Below are positions 37,279 to 37,490 of a stretch of DNA of 37,490 nt, one piece after another. The DNA lies in the NCBI GenBank assembly GCA_948530865.1, contig CAOTKV010000020.1:1-37490 (forward strand), given 5' to 3'. A program made the translations under genes and the position numbers. The stretch is from an uncultured Clostridia bacterium (lineage in GTDB: Bacteria > Bacillota > Clostridia > TANB77 > CAG-508). A model generated the notes under the pieces. It was not told the DNA's origin, did no database searches, and saw nothing but the letters and a program-made list of their open reading frames with translations. The number at the start of each line of letters is the position of its first letter. The first letter of the stretch is position 1.

Positions 37279-37284
37279 TTTATA
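37279..37284 (-). promoter_or_regulatory. Possible extended -10 of the peptidase E group
   Basis: TATAAA with TG one base before it on the minus strand, 33 bases before the ATG. No good -35 is visible at the right distance, so this is tentative. Confidence 0.35.
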
Positions 37285-37320
37285 TCACACTTTTTCTATA
37301 AATGCTATATACTAAAAATA

Positions 37321-37356
37321 AAAAATCCTAATCACATTATTGTGATTAGGATTTTT
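37321..37356 (-). terminator. Terminator of the rRNA-tRNA operon
   Basis: Perfect 16-bp arms (37321-37336, 37341-37356) with loop TTAT, followed on the minus strand by TTTTTTATTTTTAG. It starts at the tRNA 3' end. Confidence 0.9.
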
Positions 37357-37431
37357 GGCTCCTCTTGTTGGACTCGAACCAACGACCTATCGGTTAACAG
37401 CCGAGCGCTCTACCAACTGAGCTAAAGAGGA
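37356..37431 (-). tRNA. tRNA-Asn (GTT)
   Basis: A complete 76-base cloverleaf on the minus strand. The acceptor stem TCCTCTT/AAGAGGA, D arm GCTCAGTTGGTAGAGC, anticodon arm with CTGTTAA giving anticodon GTT, and T arm GTTGGTTCGAGTCCAAC are all present, with an encoded CCA end. It is the last gene of the rRNA operon. Confidence 0.96.
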
Positions 37432-37439
37432 ATATAAAT

Positions 37440-37490
37440 CTGGCGACGTCCTATTTTCCCAACAAGGTAACTCGTAAGTATCTTCGGCAC
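37440..37490 (-). rRNA. rrf: 5S ribosomal RNA, 3' end (partial)
   Basis: The minus strand reads GTGCCGAAGATACTTACGAG, then GGGAAAATAGGACGTCGCCAG, the conserved 3' part of bacterial 5S rRNA. The 5' part lies beyond the right edge. It is followed by tRNA-Asn after about eight bases. Confidence 0.93.

Noticed and set aside
1..37490. CRISPR arrays, transposases or insertion-sequence ends
   Set aside because: No regularly spaced short repeats and no transposase-like frame were seen; the repeats found are explained by terminators, palindromes and gene-internal duplications.

Overview
The window reads as chromosomal DNA of a low-GC, spore-forming, Gram-positive anaerobe of the class Clostridia. Four things support this: strong AT bias with SD sequences of the GGAGG type and several TTG starts; a set of sporulation genes (spoVB-like, yunB, a SipL-like SPOCS/LysM protein, spoIIID); veg; and the order rpmG-secE-nusG-rplKAJL. 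The species cannot be named from this sequence. Nearly everything is on the minus strand, downstream of an rRNA operon whose 5S rRNA and tRNA-Asn enter at the right edge.

Left region (1-5530), accessory: a partial coiled-coil membrane protein, a small XRE regulator, a superoxide dismutase, a decayed HicAB toxin-antitoxin locus under an apparently intact promoter, and a 1048-residue secreted GH25 lysozyme with nine wall-binding-type repeats.

Polysaccharide region (5533-19473): one 13-gene minus-strand operon starts at an extended -10 promoter at 19445-19473 and ends at a hairpin at 5533-5561. It encodes a tandem (duplicated) phosphoglycosyltransferase, a PssD/PssE-type split glycosyltransferase, further GT4 and GT2 enzymes, two polysaccharide pyruvyl transferases each with an FrhB-like flavin/Fe-S partner, a Wzy-like polymerase, a Wzx-like flippase and an acyltransferase. 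Together they could build, decorate, export and polymerise a lipid-linked repeat unit. Many junctions overlap by 1-8 bases, suggesting translational coupling.

Sporulation and housekeeping region (19601-26733): spoVB (the only large plus-strand gene), a DEDDh exonuclease with a small unknown partner, yunB, sipL, veg, spoIIID, rusA and an S66 LD-carboxypeptidase. The rusA-spoIIID junction is notable: a 17-bp hairpin buries the spoIIID SD in read-through RNA, while a sigma-E-like promoter would start transcripts inside the loop and leave the SD free.

Metal and information-processing region (26736-37490): a ZnuABC-type metal ABC transporter, a membrane-anchored alpha/beta-hydrolase, a pilin-like protein, the ribosomal/secretion block rpmG-secE-nusG-rplK-rplA-[L10 leader]-rplJ-rplL, and an upstream group with a flavin reductase, an SDR, an unknown protein and peptidase E. 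The rRNA/tRNA terminator separates that group from tRNA-Asn and 5S rRNA.
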